From: Aureimonas sp. AU12
Lineage (GTDB): Bacteria > Pseudomonadota > Alphaproteobacteria > Rhizobiales > Rhizobiaceae
DNA: 64,000 bases
NCBI RefSeq assembly: GCF_001463705.1
Contig: NZ_BBWH01000010.1
Location: 62,001-126,000, forward strand
Reading direction: 5' to 3'
Shown here: piece by piece, positions 21,625-30,253 of the stretch
How the letters are laid out: the number at the start of each line of letters is the position of its first letter
Numbering within the stretch: position 1 is the stretch's first letter
Made by a program: the position numbers and the translations under genes
The notes under the pieces: model-generated
Databases searched by the model: none
Seen by the model: only the letters and a program-made list of their open reading frames with translations
Told to the model about the DNA's origin: nothing

Positions 21625-22182
21625 TCAGGAACCGGCGCCCGAGAGCACCGTGACGGCGCGGCGATTCTGCGACCAGCAGGAGATGTCGTCGCAAACGGCC
21701 ACCGGCCGCTCCTTGCCGTAGGAGATGGTGCGCATCCGGTTCGCCGGAACGCCCTGCGAGGCCAGGAAGTCGCGCGTCGCCGCGGCGCGGCGGGCGCCGA
21801 GGGCGAGGTTGTACTCGCGCGTTCCGCGCTCGTCGGCATGGCCTTCCACGACGATCTGGTAGCGCGAATACTGGTTCAGCCACTGGGCCTGCTTGGCCAG
21901 GGTCGCTTGAGCGTCGGCGCGGATCGAGGTCGAGTCCGTGTCGAAGAAGATGCGGTCGCCGACATTGACCGTGAAGTCCTGGGTCGTGCCCGGCGCGGCC
22001 GAACCGCCGGCACCGCCGCCGCCGAGGCCACCGGCTCCGCCGAGGCCGCCGGCACCGCCAAGGCCGAGGCCCGCCGCGTTGTCCGGCAAGCCGTTGTTCT
22101 TCTTGGCGCAACCCGAGACGGCGAGCGCTGCGATAAGCGCGAGTGCGATCCGGCTATGGGCCCCTGTTGCGATGCGGCGCAT
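21625..22182 (-). CDS. pal: Peptidoglycan-associated lipoprotein Pal
   Basis: Pal is an outer-membrane lipoprotein whose OmpA-like domain grips peptidoglycan and is positioned by TolB. The 185-residue product has a lipobox LAVSGC with the acylated Cys at residue 25, then a glycine-rich linker (repeated GGAGGLGG) that is longer than in enterobacteria, and the OmpA C-like domain with the meso-DAP binding NxxLGxxRA signature (YNLALGARRAA) preceded by GHADERGT. Two late cysteines (CDDISCW) match the alphaproteobacterial form. It follows tolB by 111 bases. Confidence 0.96.
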   Translation of the reverse strand: MRRIATGAHSRIALALIAALAVSGCAKKNNGLPDNAAGLGLGGAGGLGGAGGLGGGGAGGSAAPGTTQDFTVNVGDRIFFDTDSTSIRADAQATLAKQAQWLNQYSRYQIVVEGHADERGTREYNLALGARRAAATRDFLASQGVPANRMRTISYGKERPVAVCDDISCWSQNRRAVTVLSGAGS

Positions 22183-22293
22183 GGCCGTCTCCTTCGATAC
22201 TGTGAATGTTTCGTCCGCTGCGGTTTACCATGTTCAAGGTTAACGAGCGGTCAATGCGGGGGCTCGGCGTTCCGGCTTTCCCGACCCCCTGCC

Positions 22294-23604
22294 CTACTCG
22301 AGGGCGGGCGACCAGGCGGGATCCGAGCCGTAGTTCGGGGTGGCGACGCGCTGCTCGTTGCGGCCGGTAAGGTCGATCGAGTAGAGTTGCGGCCCGCCGC
22401 TGCCCTGCGCGTCGCGGAAGAACATCAGGACGCGCCCGTTCGGCGCCCAGGTCGGTCCCTCGTTGTGAAAGCCCGAAGTCAGGATGCGCTCGCCCGAGCC
22501 GTCCGGCTTCATCACGCCGATCTGGAACTGGCCGCCCGACTGCTTGGTGAAGGCGATGAGATCGCCGCGCGGCGACCAGACCGGCGTCGAATAGGACGCG
22601 TTGCCGAAGGAGATGCGCTGCTGACCCGAGCCATCGGCACCCATCACGTAGATCTGCGGGCGCCCGCCGCGATCGCTTTCGAAGACGATCTTCGAACCGT
22701 CCGGCGAGAAGGAGGGCGAGGTGTCGATCGCCGAGGTTGACGTCAGGCGCGTGGTGGCGCGGGAACGCAGGTCCATCGCGTAGATGTTGGCGTTGCCCTC
22801 CTGCTGAAGGCTCATCACCACCTTCTGCCCATCCGGCGAGAAGCGCGGCGCGAAGGTCATGCCGGGGAAGTTGCCGACGGTCTCGCGCTGCCCGGTCTCG
22901 AGTTGCAGGAGGTAGACGCGCGGCTCGCCCTGGCCGAAGGACATGTAGGTGACCTCCTGCCGGTTCGGCGAGAAGCGCGGCGTCAGCACGAGGTCGCCGC
23001 CCTCGGTCAGGTAGCGCACGTTGGCACCGTCCTGGTCCATGATGGCGAGGCGCTTGCGACGCTTGTCCTTCGTGCCGGTCTCGTCGACATAGACGATGCG
23101 GGTATCGAAATAGCCCTTCTCGCCCGTCAGCCGCTCGTAGATCGCATCGGCGATGATGTGGGCGACGCGGCGCCAGTTGTCGGGGCTGGCATAGAACTGT
23201 TGCCCGTCGAGCTGCTGGCCGGCATAGGTATCCCAGAGCCGGAACTCGACGCGAAGCCGCCCGTCCGCCTCGGGGGTCACGCGGCCGGTGACGAGGGCCT
23301 GTGCGTTGATCACGGTCCAGTCCTGGAAGCGCGGCGTCGCGTCGGGGCCGATGTCCTTCTGGATGAAGGCGGCCGGGTTGACGGGCGCGAAGAGGCCGGA
23401 GCGCTTGAGGTCGGCGGTCACCACCTCGATGACCTTCTGGCCGAGCGCATCGCGCGACTGGAAGGACGGCAGCGCGATCGGCAGCGGCGCGACGGTGCCC
23501 TTCGTCACGTCGACCTCGACCTCGGCGCGGGCCGGGGCGCAGACGGCAAACACTGCCGTCGTGGCTGCGAGTGCGAAGGCGAGTGTTCGGATATGGCGCT
23601 TCAT
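22294..23604 (-). CDS. tolB: Tol-Pal system translocation protein TolB
   Basis: TolB is the periplasmic propeller that binds Pal and is pulled by TolA. The 436-residue product has a signal peptide ([20 protein letters not shown], cleavage after ARA), an N-terminal alpha/beta domain and five to six WD40-like beta-propeller blades marked by repeated FSPDG(S/Q)K units. Length fits the family. ATG 23604 places the signal peptide at the start; the upstream frame is not signal-like. Unlike the tight tolQ-tolR-tolA spacing, it is preceded by a 231-base structured gap after tolA. Confidence 0.96.
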   Translation of the reverse strand: MKRHIRTLAFALAATTAVFAVCAPARAEVEVDVTKGTVAPLPIALPSFQSRDALGQKVIEVVTADLKRSGLFAPVNPAAFIQKDIGPDATPRFQDWTVINAQALVTGRVTPEADGRLRVEFRLWDTYAGQQLDGQQFYASPDNWRRVAHIIADAIYERLTGEKGYFDTRIVYVDETGTKDKRRKRLAIMDQDGANVRYLTEGGDLVLTPRFSPNRQEVTYMSFGQGEPRVYLLQLETGQRETVGNFPGMTFAPRFSPDGQKVVMSLQQEGNANIYAMDLRSRATTRLTSTSAIDTSPSFSPDGSKIVFESDRGGRPQIYVMGADGSGQQRISFGNASYSTPVWSPRGDLIAFTKQSGGQFQIGVMKPDGSGERILTSGFHNEGPTWAPNGRVLMFFRDAQGSGGPQLYSIDLTGRNEQRVATPNYGSDPAWSPALE

Positions 23605-23835
23605 GGCGGGACCTTCCCGTTCGTCGGTCGGGCTTGTCGCCCCGCCTTTGGATCGGCCGGGCACCCGTTCAGTCATTGCGATCAGGGCGGACCGACCGAA
23701 AGGGTCGGCGGAACCCTACGGAGCCCCCAAGCGACCAAGGCCGGCACGGGGCTCCGAGGGGCGGACTCCCCAAGCGAAACGCCATGGACGTTCCGCTTGG
23801 TCAAAGAATGGCGCGTCGATGGCGCCCGGGCCGGA
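23605..23835 (-). other. Structured tolA-tolB intergenic region
   Basis: This 231-base gap has several inverted repeats: CCGACC/GGTCGG near 23691-23710, a perfect GGAGCCCC (23720-23727) / GGGGCTCC (23748-23755), and an imperfect hairpin with ten pairs at 23774-23800. No open frame with coding character is apparent. It may hold a promoter for tolB-pal, a transcript-processing site or an attenuator. Confidence 0.5.
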
Positions 23836-24957
23836 TCAGAACATCTGGCTGGGGTCGAAGTTGAACGTGACCTTCGACCAGGTGTCGTACTTCTCGGCCG
23901 GCAGATTGTAGGGCGCGCATCGGCGCACCGCGCGCACGGCCGCCTCGCCCGCCGCACGCTGCGCCGTGGAGCCGGACCCGCCGTCGAGGATCTGCGGCAT
24001 GCCCTCGATCTCGCCGGAGGGGCTGAGCTGCATCGAGATCTTGACCACGAAGTTTCCGGCGTCGGCATTGCCGGCCGGCGGGTTCCAGCACTTCTCGACC
24101 TGTCCGCGCAGTGCATCCATCTCGTTCTGCGAGAGCGAACCGCCGGTGGCCTTCTGCGCGCCGAGCGACGCCGTCTGCGTCGAGCGCTTGGCACCGCCGC
24201 CGGCCGAGTCCTGCTTGTTCAGCAGCGCGGCGACGGTGTCCTCGAAGGTCTTCTCGTCGGACTTCTGCGAGTCGGCGGTCTTGGTTTCCTTCGTCTTCTC
24301 CGTCGATTTCGCCTTGTCGGGGGTCTTGGTCTTCTCGGGCGTCTTGACGGCTTCCTTCACCGGCTCGGGCTTGGGCTCGGGCGGCTTCTCGGCGACCTTC
24401 ACCGGCTCGGGCGGCTTGGGCTTGGCCTGGGGCGTGGGAACGTTGCGCGGCGGCGCGGGAACTTCCGGCGGCTTCTCGGCGAGAAGCTCGGCCAGTTCGT
24501 CGATTTCGGTCGGCGGCTCGGGCGGCGTCGGTTCCTCGGGCTTGGCTTCCGCGACCTCGGGGGGCGCAGGCGTCGGCTCGGGAACGGGGGCCGGCGTCGG
24601 CTCGGGCGGCGTCGGGGTCGCAGCCGGCGGGGGCGGCGGCGGCGCTTCGGCGGCAGCGGTCTTGATGCTCTCCTGCGGCGCCTGCTTGGGCGTCGGCGGC
24701 GTCGGCAGATCGACCTTGTTGTCGCCGACGTTCTGGGCGTCGGTCGGCACGGTTTCCGGCCGCTGGGTGGGCTTGGGCGCCGAAATCGGGGCCTCGGGCG
24801 CCTTCTCGTCGCCCTGCGTCGCTTCGCTGAGGTCGGAGATCAGGGTGACCGGAAGCGCCTCGCCGCCCATTTCGAGCGGCTCGGGCGAGCCGAGCGACCA
24901 CAGTCCCCAGGTGAGGACGGCGGCGTGGAGAGCGGTGGAGATGCCGACGGATTTCAT
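23836..24957 (-). CDS. tolA: Cell envelope integrity protein TolA
   Basis: TolA spans from the inner membrane to the outer membrane and transmits proton-motive force from TolQR to Pal-TolB. The 373-residue product has one N-terminal span (ISTALHAAVLTWGLWSL), a Pro/Glu/Lys-rich middle of about 200 residues that serves as the extended arm, and a C-terminal TonB-like domain containing the paired cysteines of TolA (VEKCWNPP and RRCAPYNLP). The middle is rich in proline rather than the alanine-rich helix of enterobacteria. ATG 24957 is ten bases after the tolR stop. Confidence 0.93.
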   Translation of the reverse strand: MKSVGISTALHAAVLTWGLWSLGSPEPLEMGGEALPVTLISDLSEATQGDEKAPEAPISAPKPTQRPETVPTDAQNVGDNKVDLPTPPTPKQAPQESIKTAAAEAPPPPPPAATPTPPEPTPAPVPEPTPAPPEVAEAKPEEPTPPEPPTEIDELAELLAEKPPEVPAPPRNVPTPQAKPKPPEPVKVAEKPPEPKPEPVKEAVKTPEKTKTPDKAKSTEKTKETKTADSQKSDEKTFEDTVAALLNKQDSAGGGAKRSTQTASLGAQKATGGSLSQNEMDALRGQVEKCWNPPAGNADAGNFVVKISMQLSPSGEIEGMPQILDGGSGSTAQRAAGEAAVRAVRRCAPYNLPAEKYDTWSKVTFNFDPSQMF

Positions 24958-24967
24958 GGCGCGCGCG

Positions 24968-25423
24968 TCAGCTTCCCGCAGTGTCCTGGGCCGTGACAAG
25001 GCCGATGTTGCGGAAGCCCGCCGCCGAGATGCGGGCCATGACCTTCATCACCGTGCCGTAGCCGGCATTGCCGTCGGCGCGCACGAAGATGCGCTCCTCG
25101 TAGCCGGCCTCGGCGATCGCCTGCAGCTGTGCGACGATCGCGTCCTCGGCCACGGGCGTGTCCTGCAGGAAGATCTCGCCGCCGGCCTGGACCGAGATGG
25201 TGATCGGCTGGGTCTTGGCGCTGAGCGACTTGGCGGCGGTCTTGGGCAGTTCGAGCGGCACGCCCACGGTCATCATCGGAGCGGCCACCATGAAGATGAT
25301 GAGCAGCACCAGCATGACGTCGACCATCGGCGTCATGTTGATCTCGCTCATCGGCGCCCGGCGCTTGCCGCGCCGGCGGCGCGATCCACCGCCGGATGAT
25401 GCGGCGCCCGTCGACATGCCCAT
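24968..25423 (-). CDS. tolR: Biopolymer transporter ExbD/TolR family, TolR
   Basis: TolR forms with TolQ the proton-driven motor of the Tol system. The 151-residue product has a basic glycine/serine-rich N-terminus, the proton-conducting helix INMTPMVDVMLVLLIIFMV with the conserved Asp, and a periplasmic domain ending in FRNIGLVT-like sequence. ATG 25423 has GAGGGA nine bases upstream. It follows tolQ by 66 bases and precedes tolA by 10, so translation of tolR and tolA is closely linked. Confidence 0.95.
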   Translation of the reverse strand: MGMSTGAASSGGGSRRRRGKRRAPMSEINMTPMVDVMLVLLIIFMVAAPMMTVGVPLELPKTAAKSLSAKTQPITISVQAGGEIFLQDTPVAEDAIVAQLQAIAEAGYEERIFVRADGNAGYGTVMKVMARISAAGFRNIGLVTAQDTAGS

Positions 25424-25489
25424 GGTGAAAGTCCCTCAGATGGCCGGTCCGGCCGCTTGGTGTTCGTCGTTTCGGAATTAGCCGCGCTT

Positions 25490-26206
25490 TCAGCGCGCGG
25501 CGGACTTCTCGTCGATCTGGCGCGACAGGATGGAGGAAAACTCGTCGGCGAAGGCTTCGAGCCGCATGCCGAGCTTGCCGGCATCGGCCGAGAGCTTGTT
25601 GTAGGCGATGACGGCCGGAATGGCGGCGACGAGGCCGACGGCGGTGGCCAGCAGCGCCTCGGCGATGCCGGGCGCGACGACCGCAAGGCTCGTCTGCTCC
25701 GACGCGGCGATCGACTGGAACGAGGTCATGATGCCGACCACCGTGCCGAACAGGCCGATGAAGGGGGCGGCCGAACCGACCGTGGCGAGGAAGCCGAGAC
25801 GCGATTCGAGATCGTCCATCTCGCGCGCCATGGTAACGTCCATGGCCTTCTCGATGCGGGTCTGCAGGCCGATCGGCGAGCGGGCGCCCTTCTCGAAGGA
25901 CTTCTTCCACTCGCGCATCGCCGCCACGAAGAGCGCGCCCATGCCTGACGTCTTGCGATCCGACAGCGTGTGGTAAAGCTCCTCGAGCGACTGGCCGCTC
26001 CAGAAGTTGGTCTCGAAATTGTTGAGCTGGCGACGGAAGCGGGCGTAGCGCGCCGCCTTGTCGAAGATGATCGCCCAGGTCCAGACGGAGGCGGCGAGCA
26101 GTCCGATCATCACGAACTTGACGACGAAGCCGGCCTGCCAGAACAATCCGAGAATCGACATGTCGCTGCCATGGGCGGCAAGCGCAGTCTGGGCGACATC
26201 GTTCAT
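25490..26206 (-). CDS. tolQ: Tol-Pal system protein TolQ
   Basis: TolQ is the five-subunit stator of the Tol motor, related to ExbB and MotA. The 238-residue product has three membrane spans: near residue 30 (FVMIGLLAASVWTWAIIF), and two in the second half (ATVGSAAPFIGLFGTVVGIM and LLATAVGLVAAIPAVIAYN), the latter pair carrying the conserved small and polar residues of the ion path. A GAGGA directly abuts the ATG, an unusually short spacing. It leads the tolQRAB-pal group and follows ybgC after 297 bases. Confidence 0.95.
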   Translation of the reverse strand: MNDVAQTALAAHGSDMSILGLFWQAGFVVKFVMIGLLAASVWTWAIIFDKAARYARFRRQLNNFETNFWSGQSLEELYHTLSDRKTSGMGALFVAAMREWKKSFEKGARSPIGLQTRIEKAMDVTMAREMDDLESRLGFLATVGSAAPFIGLFGTVVGIMTSFQSIAASEQTSLAVVAPGIAEALLATAVGLVAAIPAVIAYNKLSADAGKLGMRLEAFADEFSSILSRQIDEKSAAR

Positions 26207-26503
26207 TCCTCGGGTCCCTCGATCATCCTGGTGGCCCGTTCGCGAGCCGTGCAGCCACGGCCCGACCCCGCTGCGCGGCTGGTGAGCCGACGTGGCGATG
26301 CATCGATCCGGCCTCGTGCCGACTTATGGGCGTCCCACCCTTTCGCCGGACAATCCGGTGAAAGAATGGCGCGGCAAGGACTTCCGCCGCACCGCTCATC
26401 AAGCATCGTTAGGGTTAACAATTCGTTGCCAGCATGGCAGAGCCAGCCGGGCGACACGATTTTTTTGCAGTGCGGCATCGCCGCCTCGAAGCTTGGCGCG
26501 AGA

Positions 26504-26995
26504 TCAGTCCGCCCGTTCGGGCGCGATCGGCTGCGGCTCGCTCGCTCTCGGCGCGGATGCCCCCTCCCCCAACCGGTCGGCCACCGCCTGCGGCATGCGC
26601 CGGGGCTTGCCCTCCGGCGAGATCACCGCGACCTTCACCTTGGCTTCGACGAGCACGACGCCGTCGCGCAGAATGCGCTGATCGAGCACGACGCGCGCGC
26701 CGCCCAGCAGCGCCGTGCGGGTCTCCACCACGAGCACGTCGTCGATCCCAGCCGGTCGCAGGAACTCGATCTCCATGCGCCGCACCGCGAACGCCATCGG
26801 CTCGCCGAACGCGCCCGCCATCAGCTCGCGATGGCCGATGCCGTGGAGGCGCAGGTAGTCCGTGCGGCCCCGTTCGAGGAAATGCAGGTAACGGGCGTGA
26901 TAGACGACGCCGGAAAAGTCCGTGTCCTCGAAATAGACGCGCACATGGAGCGCATGGCCGAAATCGGTGAGTTGGCCTGAAAGGTCGGATGTCAT
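26504..26995 (-). CDS. ybgC: Tol-Pal associated acyl-CoA thioesterase YbgC
   Basis: YbgC is a hot-dog-fold thioesterase encoded with the tol genes; its acyl-CoA substrate in vivo is still debated. The 163-residue product carries the family signature VRVYFEDTDFSGVVYHARYLHFLERGRTD split across residues 17-45, with the catalytic Asp in EDTD and the YHARY segment. ATG 26995 has AGGAGGG six bases upstream. It stands between ruvB and tolQ, the usual order in this group. The 297-base gap to tolQ contains a hairpin (CTTTCGCCGG / CCGGTGAAAG near 26339-26363) and probably a tolQ promoter. Confidence 0.93.
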   Translation of the reverse strand: MTSDLSGQLTDFGHALHVRVYFEDTDFSGVVYHARYLHFLERGRTDYLRLHGIGHRELMAGAFGEPMAFAVRRMEIEFLRPAGIDDVLVVETRTALLGGARVVLDQRILRDGVVLVEAKVKVAVISPEGKPRRMPQAVADRLGEGASAPRASEPQPIAPERAD

Positions 26996-27131
26996 CGGCG
27001 CCCTCCTACAGCATCGCCGGCGTCGGTCCAAGATCGGCAGGCACCGGGCGCGCGGCGTGGGAGCGCTTGACCCCGGCGTCGTGGGCCTCGTGGCTCGTGG
27101 CTCGTGGCTCGCCGATAGGCGCATCGCGTCG

Positions 27132-28181
27132 TCAGCCGTCCTCGTCCTCCGCCGTGAACAGGCTGGCCTGCGTGCCCTGATAGCTCGGCGGCACGGCGAG
27201 GCCGATGTGGCGGAAGGCGTGCTGGGTCAGCATGCGGCCGCGCGGGGTGCGCTGGATGAAGCCCTGCTGCAGGAGGTAGGGCTCGACGATGTCCTCGATC
27301 GCGTCGCGCGGCTCGGAGAGCGCGGCGGCGATGGTCTCGATGCCGACGGGACCGCCGCCGAAATTGATCGCGATGAGATCGAGATAGCGCCGGTCGAGCT
27401 GGTCGAGCCCGAGCGTGTCGACCTCGAGCCGCGTCAACGCCTCGTCGGCGATGCGCCGGTCGACGATCTCGACATCCGCCATCGTGGCGAAGTCGCGCAC
27501 CCGGCGCAGCAGCCGGCCCGCGATGCGCGGGGTGCCGCGCGCCCGGCGTGCGATCTCGCGGGCGCCGTCCTCGCCCATCGGCAGGCTCATCAGCCGCGCC
27601 CCGCGCTTCACGATGTGTTCGAGCTCGGGCACGGTGTAGAAGTTCAGCCTGACGGGAATGCCGAAGCGGTCGCGCAGCGGCGTCGTCAAAAGGCCGATGC
27701 GCGTCGTCGCCGCCACCAGCGTGAACTTCGACAGGTCGATCTTCACCGAGCGCGCCGCCGGCCCCTCACCGATAATCAGGTCGAGTTGGAAATCCTCCAT
27801 CGCGGGATAGAGGATCTCCTCCACGGCGGGCGAAAGGCGGTGGATCTCGTCGATGAAGAGGACGTCGCGCTCCTCCAGATTGGTCAGCAGCGCCGCGAGG
27901 TCGCCGGCCTTGGCGATCACCGGGCCCGAGGTCGAGCGGAAGTTGACGCCGAGTTCCTTGGCCATGATCTGCGCCAGCGTCGTCTTGCCAAGGCCGGGCG
28001 GGCCGACGAAGAGCACGTGATCGAGAGCCTCGCCGCGCGTCTTGGCCGCCTCGATGAAGATCTTGAGGTTGGCGCGCGCCGCCGCCTGGCCGACGAAATC
28101 GTCGAGCCGCTGCGGGCGCAGCGTCGAATCGACGTCCTCGCCGCGCTTTTCGGGGGTCAGAAGGCGGGTGGGCTGGCTCAT
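27132..28181 (-). CDS. ruvB: Holliday junction branch migration ATPase RuvB
   Basis: RuvB is the AAA+ hexamer that pumps DNA through Holliday junctions held by RuvA. The 349-residue product has the N-terminal [11 protein letters not shown] segment, Walker [13 protein letters not shown], Walker [11 protein letters not shown], sensor [18 protein letters not shown] and the C-terminal winged-helix with TPRGRMLT, all in place. It follows ruvA by 49 bases and is therefore in the same transcript as the toxin-antitoxin pair further upstream. Confidence 0.97.
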   Translation of the reverse strand: MSQPTRLLTPEKRGEDVDSTLRPQRLDDFVGQAAARANLKIFIEAAKTRGEALDHVLFVGPPGLGKTTLAQIMAKELGVNFRSTSGPVIAKAGDLAALLTNLEERDVLFIDEIHRLSPAVEEILYPAMEDFQLDLIIGEGPAARSVKIDLSKFTLVAATTRIGLLTTPLRDRFGIPVRLNFYTVPELEHIVKRGARLMSLPMGEDGAREIARRARGTPRIAGRLLRRVRDFATMADVEIVDRRIADEALTRLEVDTLGLDQLDRRYLDLIAINFGGGPVGIETIAAALSEPRDAIEDIVEPYLLQQGFIQRTPRGRMLTQHAFRHIGLAVPPSYQGTQASLFTAEDEDG

Positions 28182-28230
28182 GGCACGGGCGCTACCAGTT
28201 CGGGCCGCCCCGTGTCGAGGCGGCCGCTGT

Positions 28231-28854
28231 TCAGGATCGGCTGAGCGCCTTCAGGCCCAGCCGGATGAGCGTGGTCGAGGCCGCGTCCTCGCCGCCTTCG
28301 CGCACGGCCGTCGCGACAGCACCGGCCGCCTGCTCGCGCGAATAGCCGAGATTGACGAGCGCCGAGACCGCGTCGGCGATCGGCGCGGGCGCCGTGCCCT
28401 CCCCGATCTCGCGCTTCAGGCCGAAGCTCTCCTCGGATCCGGCGCCCGAAAAGGCCGGCGCCTTGTCCTTCAGTTCGGCCACGATACGGGCGGCGACCTT
28501 CGGCCCGACGCCCGGCGCGCGCGCCACCATCGCCTTGTCCTGCAGGGCGACGGCGTTGGCGAGGTCGCCCGGCGACAGGATGCCGACCACGGCGAGCGCC
28601 ACCTTGGCACCGACGCCCTGAACGTTCTGCAAGAGGCGGAACCAGTCGCGCTCGGCCGCCGACGCGAAGCCGTAGAGGCGGATCATGTCCTCGCGAACAT
28701 AGGTCTCGATCAGCAGCACGGCCGCTTCGCCGACACTGCCGAGGCCCGCCAGCGTGCGCGCGCCGCAGAAGGCGACGTAGCCGACGCCATGGACGTCGAT
28801 CACCACATGGTCCTCGCCGATCTCGTCGACGGTGCCCTTCAACTTGCCGATCAA
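28231..28854 (-). CDS. ruvA: Holliday junction branch migration protein RuvA
   Basis: RuvA is the tetrameric DNA clamp that recognises Holliday junctions and loads RuvB. The 207-residue protein begins [19 protein letters not shown], the standard family start, then two helix-hairpin-helix motifs ([34 protein letters not shown]) and the C-terminal RuvB-binding domain ([18 protein letters not shown]). The start codon is TTG, overlapping the stop of the vapC-type gene (TTGA at 28851-28854). Translation should therefore depend partly on ribosomes that finish the toxin gene. Confidence 0.96.
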   Translation of the reverse strand: MIGKLKGTVDEIGEDHVVIDVHGVGYVAFCGARTLAGLGSVGEAAVLLIETYVREDMIRLYGFASAAERDWFRLLQNVQGVGAKVALAVVGILSPGDLANAVALQDKAMVARAPGVGPKVAARIVAELKDKAPAFSGAGSEESFGLKREIGEGTAPAPIADAVSALVNLGYSREQAAGAVATAVREGGEDAASTTLIRLGLKALSRS

Positions 28855-29276
28855 GGATGCGTCTCCGGCGAGAGGATATCGAGGTCGGGGAAATAGGTGC
28901 GGTAACGCCCGGCATCGCGGGTCAACAGGCGATGGCCGGCAACCAGCGCATGGGCGCCGATGAGAAAGTCCGGCAAGGTCCGCTCACGTGCTCCGCCGCG
29001 CTCGCGGTAGAGGCGATGAGCCTGCCCGGCGGGATAGGCGGCCGCGAAGGGAAAGTCCTCCTCGACGCATTCGAACGGCTGCAGCATCGCCCTGAGGAGC
29101 CGGCCGTTCGCAAAACGCTGCGTCACTTCGGCCCAGACGATCGCGTTGACGCAGATCCGACCGGCTTCTTCGGCGTCCAGCAGCATACGGGACGACCAAA
29201 GCCGCTGGTCCGGCACGGCATCGACGCCGACGAGATCGAGGATGATGTTGGAGTCAACGAGGGTCGAGATCGTCAC
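28851..29276 (-). CDS. vapC: PIN-domain ribonuclease, VapC-type toxin
   Basis: A 141-residue PIN-domain protein, the fold of VapC toxins that cleave tRNA or rRNA when released from antitoxin. Acidic active-site residues are visible: Asp8 (LVDSNIILD), Glu in [11 protein letters not shown] near 49, Asp in [10 protein letters not shown] near 101, and the conserved [12 protein letters not shown] ending near residue 130. It overlaps the antitoxin gene by 23 bases and its TGA overlaps the TTG start of ruvA. This pair is an insertion, since ruvC-ruvA-ruvB are normally contiguous in related bacteria. Confidence 0.85.
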   Translation of the reverse strand: MTISTLVDSNIILDLVGVDAVPDQRLWSSRMLLDAEEAGRICVNAIVWAEVTQRFANGRLLRAMLQPFECVEEDFPFAAAYPAGQAHRLYRERGGARERTLPDFLIGAHALVAGHRLLTRDAGRYRTYFPDLDILSPETHP

Positions 29277-29523
29277 GCGGGCCTCTCAGGGAGTCCATGA
29301 ATTCATCGGTCGTCATCCCCCCGAGATCGATCGTTCCGCGCATCTGGTCGAGATGACGTTGAAGCCGCTCGCGGCGCTGTTGCGGCGTCTCGTCCAGCCG
29401 CTTGGCCACGACCTCCACCGCCTCGCCGCGTTCCACGAACTCCACCTCGCTCCCCGGCCCGATCCCGAGCTTGTCGCGGATCGGCTTGGGGATGGTGACC
29501 TGGCCCTTCTCGGTGACGCGCAT
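29254..29523 (-). CDS. vapB: AbrB/SpoVT-type antitoxin (VapB-like)
   Basis: An 89-residue antitoxin. Residues 1-45 form a swapped-hairpin AbrB DNA-binding domain (MRVTEKGQVTIPKPIRDKLG, then GSEVEFVERG), and the charged C-terminus with DLGGMTTDEFMDSLRG is suited to bind the PIN toxin groove. ATG 29523 is preferred over a GTG ten codons upstream because GAGGAGG lies eight bases before it. That ribosome site spans the spacer and right arm of a perfect inverted repeat likely to be the operator for VapBC autoregulation. It starts 55 bases after ruvC. Confidence 0.87.
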   Translation of the reverse strand: MRVTEKGQVTIPKPIRDKLGIGPGSEVEFVERGEAVEVVAKRLDETPQQRRERLQRHLDQMRGTIDLGGMTTDEFMDSLRGPRDDLDPR

Positions 29524-29524
29524 C

Positions 29525-29547
29525 GGTAATACCTCCTCGGTATTACC
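29525..29547 (-). promoter_or_regulatory. Perfect inverted repeat: predicted VapBC operator including the antitoxin SD
   Basis: GGTAATACC (29525-29533) and GGTATTACC (29539-29547) are exact reverse complements separated by five bases. In the minus-strand message the GAGGAGG Shine-Dalgarno of the antitoxin begins in this spacer and ends in the second arm. AbrB-type VapB proteins bind such palindromes. The same sequence in RNA could hide the ribosome site in a hairpin. Confidence 0.75.
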
Positions 29548-29561
29548 TGTCACGGATAAGA

Positions 29562-29576
29562 GAACAGGTCAAGAAC
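29562..29576 (-). promoter_or_regulatory. LexA (SOS) box between ruvC and vapB
   Basis: GAAC-AGGTCAA-GAAC on the plus strand, which is GTTC-N7-GTTC on the coding strand, exactly matches the direct-repeat SOS box described for Rhizobiales and other Alphaproteobacteria. It lies two bases after the ruvC stop and 38 bases before the antitoxin ATG. TTGACC within it could serve as the -35 of an internal promoter; I see no convincing -10. Confidence 0.75.
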
Positions 29577-29578
29577 AT

Positions 29579-30109
29579 CTAGAGGCCGGCGAAGGCGGCG
29601 CGAGCCTGCGCCGACTGCCGGTGATGGGTATGACAGATCGCGATGGCCAGCGCGTCGGCGGCGTCGTCCGTGTCGAAGGTCGCCTTCGGCATCAGCACCT
29701 TCACCATCATGTGGATCTGCTTCTTCTCGCCGTGGCCGACGCCGATCACGGCCTTCTTCACCGCGTTCGGCGCATATTCGGCAACCGGCAGGCCGGCGAG
29801 CGCGGGCACCAGCATGGCGATGCCGCGGGCCTGGCCGAGCTTCAGCGTCGCCACCGCGTCCTTATTGACGAAGGTCTGCTCCACCGCCGCCTCTTCCGGC
29901 TGGAAATTGTGGAACACCGTCTGCAGCCCGTCGTGGAGCTGGCGCAGGCGCGAGGCGAGGTCGAGCGTGTTGTCGGACGTCACCGTGCCGCTCGCGACGA
30001 AGCGCAGCGAGTTGCCGAGCGTCTCCACCACGCCCCAGCCGGTGCGGCGCAGGCCCGGATCGATACCGATGATGCGAATGGTCCGCCCCTGCAACATGTT
30101 GGTCTTCAC
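29579..30109 (-). CDS. ruvC: Crossover junction endodeoxyribonuclease RuvC
   Basis: RuvC resolves Holliday junctions by paired nicks. The 176-residue product has the RNase H-like fold with the first catalytic Asp in [14 protein letters not shown], Glu in [13 protein letters not shown], and the last acidic pair in [19 protein letters not shown] 30109 has AGGG six bases upstream; a second ATG at 30097 is possible. In relatives ruvA follows directly; here a toxin-antitoxin pair intervenes. Upstream on the other strand is a serine hydrolase gene, and a one-mismatch SOS box is 44-58 bases before the start. Confidence 0.96.
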   Translation of the reverse strand: MKTNMLQGRTIRIIGIDPGLRRTGWGVVETLGNSLRFVASGTVTSDNTLDLASRLRQLHDGLQTVFHNFQPEEAAVEQTFVNKDAVATLKLGQARGIAMLVPALAGLPVAEYAPNAVKKAVIGVGHGEKKQIHMMVKVLMPKATFDTDDAADALAIAICHTHHRQSAQARAAFAGL

Positions 30110-30152
30110 CCATCGCTTACCCTGATGGGAGGCAGCGATAAAGACAAATCAT

Positions 30153-30167
30153 GAACGGAGCGGAAAC
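30153..30167 (-). promoter_or_regulatory. Near-match LexA (SOS) box upstream of ruvC
   Basis: GAAC-GGAGCGG-AAAC on the plus strand matches the GAAC-N7-GAAC SOS box at seven of eight fixed positions. It is 44-58 bases upstream of the ruvC ATG, a sensible promoter location, but one mismatch leaves LexA binding uncertain. Confidence 0.5.
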
Positions 30168-30253
30168 GAAGACGGATTGGGCGAAAGTACCCTGGCCTTC
30201 AACAAGTGGTGACGGACCTCGAACCGCCGTGTTTGCCGGCCCATTTCGCCTGC

